Shown: one piece after another, positions 14,526 to 14,611 of the stretch
How the letters are laid out: each line of letters begins with the position of its first letter
How positions within the stretch are numbered: the first letter of the stretch is position 1
Notes under the pieces: generated by a model
Told to the model about the DNA's origin: nothing
Databases searched by the model: none
The model's input: only the letters and a program-made list of their open reading frames with translations
Source: Paracoccaceae bacterium
GTDB lineage: Bacteria; Pseudomonadota; Alphaproteobacteria; Rhodobacterales; Rhodobacteraceae
DNA: 14,611 nt
Reading direction: 5' to 3'
Assembly: GCA_027069385.1 (NCBI GenBank)
Contig: JALXER010000271.1
Coordinates: forward strand, 1-14,611
Program-made: the position numbers and the translations under genes

Positions 14526-14543
14526 TTGCCGGCAAGCCGGCAA
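14526..14543. repeat. 8-bp palindrome upstream of tsaE
   Basis: TTGCCGGC (14526-14533) and GCCGGCAA (14536-14543) form a perfect inverted repeat with a 2-nt spacer. It lies about 100 nt upstream of the proposed tsaE start in a stretch without a gene. It could be a protein-binding site or part of a larger intergenic palindromic unit with the neighbouring 18-bp repeat. Confidence 0.6.
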
Positions 14544-14570
14544 GACCCTTTCAGTTGGGCCGGGCCGCCC

Positions 14571-14611
14571 TGCGGGCGGTATGGGGGCGTTCCGCCCCCA
14601 TACCGCCCGCA
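14571..14611. repeat. Perfect 18-bp inverted repeat at the right window edge
   Basis: TGCGGGCGGTATGGGGGC (14571-14588) is followed by a 5-nt loop (GTTCC) and its exact complement (14594-14611), which ends at the last base of the window, so the arms may be longer. CCGCCC at 14565-14570 can also pair with GGGCGG at 14574-14579, giving an alternative smaller hairpin. No T-tract is seen on either side within the window. It may be a terminator of an upstream gene, or a copy of a dispersed GC-rich palindromic repeat. The structure is certain, the role is not. Confidence 0.75.

Overview
The window is GC-rich and looks like chromosomal DNA from an alphaproteobacterium, most likely of the Rhodobacterales/Roseobacter type. 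The grounds are the alphaproteobacterial form of AddB with no N-terminal P-loop, the tsaE-addB-addA-trxA gene order, and an RTX metalloprotease of the kind common in marine Rhodobacteraceae. The assignment rests on gene content and order only; no marker gene is present. Eleven of the twelve genes lie on the minus strand; only a short PepSY-type membrane protein (2020-2616) lies on the plus strand.

Right part (read from 14423 down to 7413): tsaE, addB, addA and trxA. tsaE overlaps addB by 8 nt and addB overlaps addA by 4 nt, so the three are almost certainly co-transcribed and translationally coupled. trxA follows after 69 nt, has a plausible promoter of its own, and ends in a clear intrinsic terminator (7356-7387). 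The products cover tRNA t6A37 formation, double-strand-break end processing and thiol-disulfide exchange. Upstream of tsaE (14424-14611) I see no gene; this stretch holds two strong palindromes, including a perfect 18-bp inverted repeat that reaches the window edge.

Middle part: a monocistronic-looking gene for a secreted serralysin-like RTX zinc protease (5397-7268). Next comes an operon of beta-carbonic anhydrase, rsmE, a GNAT acetyltransferase and a two-helix membrane protein of unknown function (5337 down to 2609). Its first three genes are joined by 4-nt overlaps and the last starts 4 nt after its neighbour. It converges on the PepSY gene with an 8-nt overlap.

Left part (1864 down to 1): the most unusual region. 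A small secreted-type protein with a twin-arginine-like signal (1526-1864) is followed, after a hairpin, by an HPr-kinase-like protein carrying a C-terminal PqqD domain (137-1426). That gene overlaps by 8 nt the start of a second small protein (144 down past the left edge) whose leader and start of mature region resemble the first. A kinase fused to a peptide-recognition domain, flanked by two related exported small proteins rich in Ser, Thr and Pro, suggests an undescribed peptide-modification (phosphorylation-like) system. The function is inferred; the domains and layout are visible.
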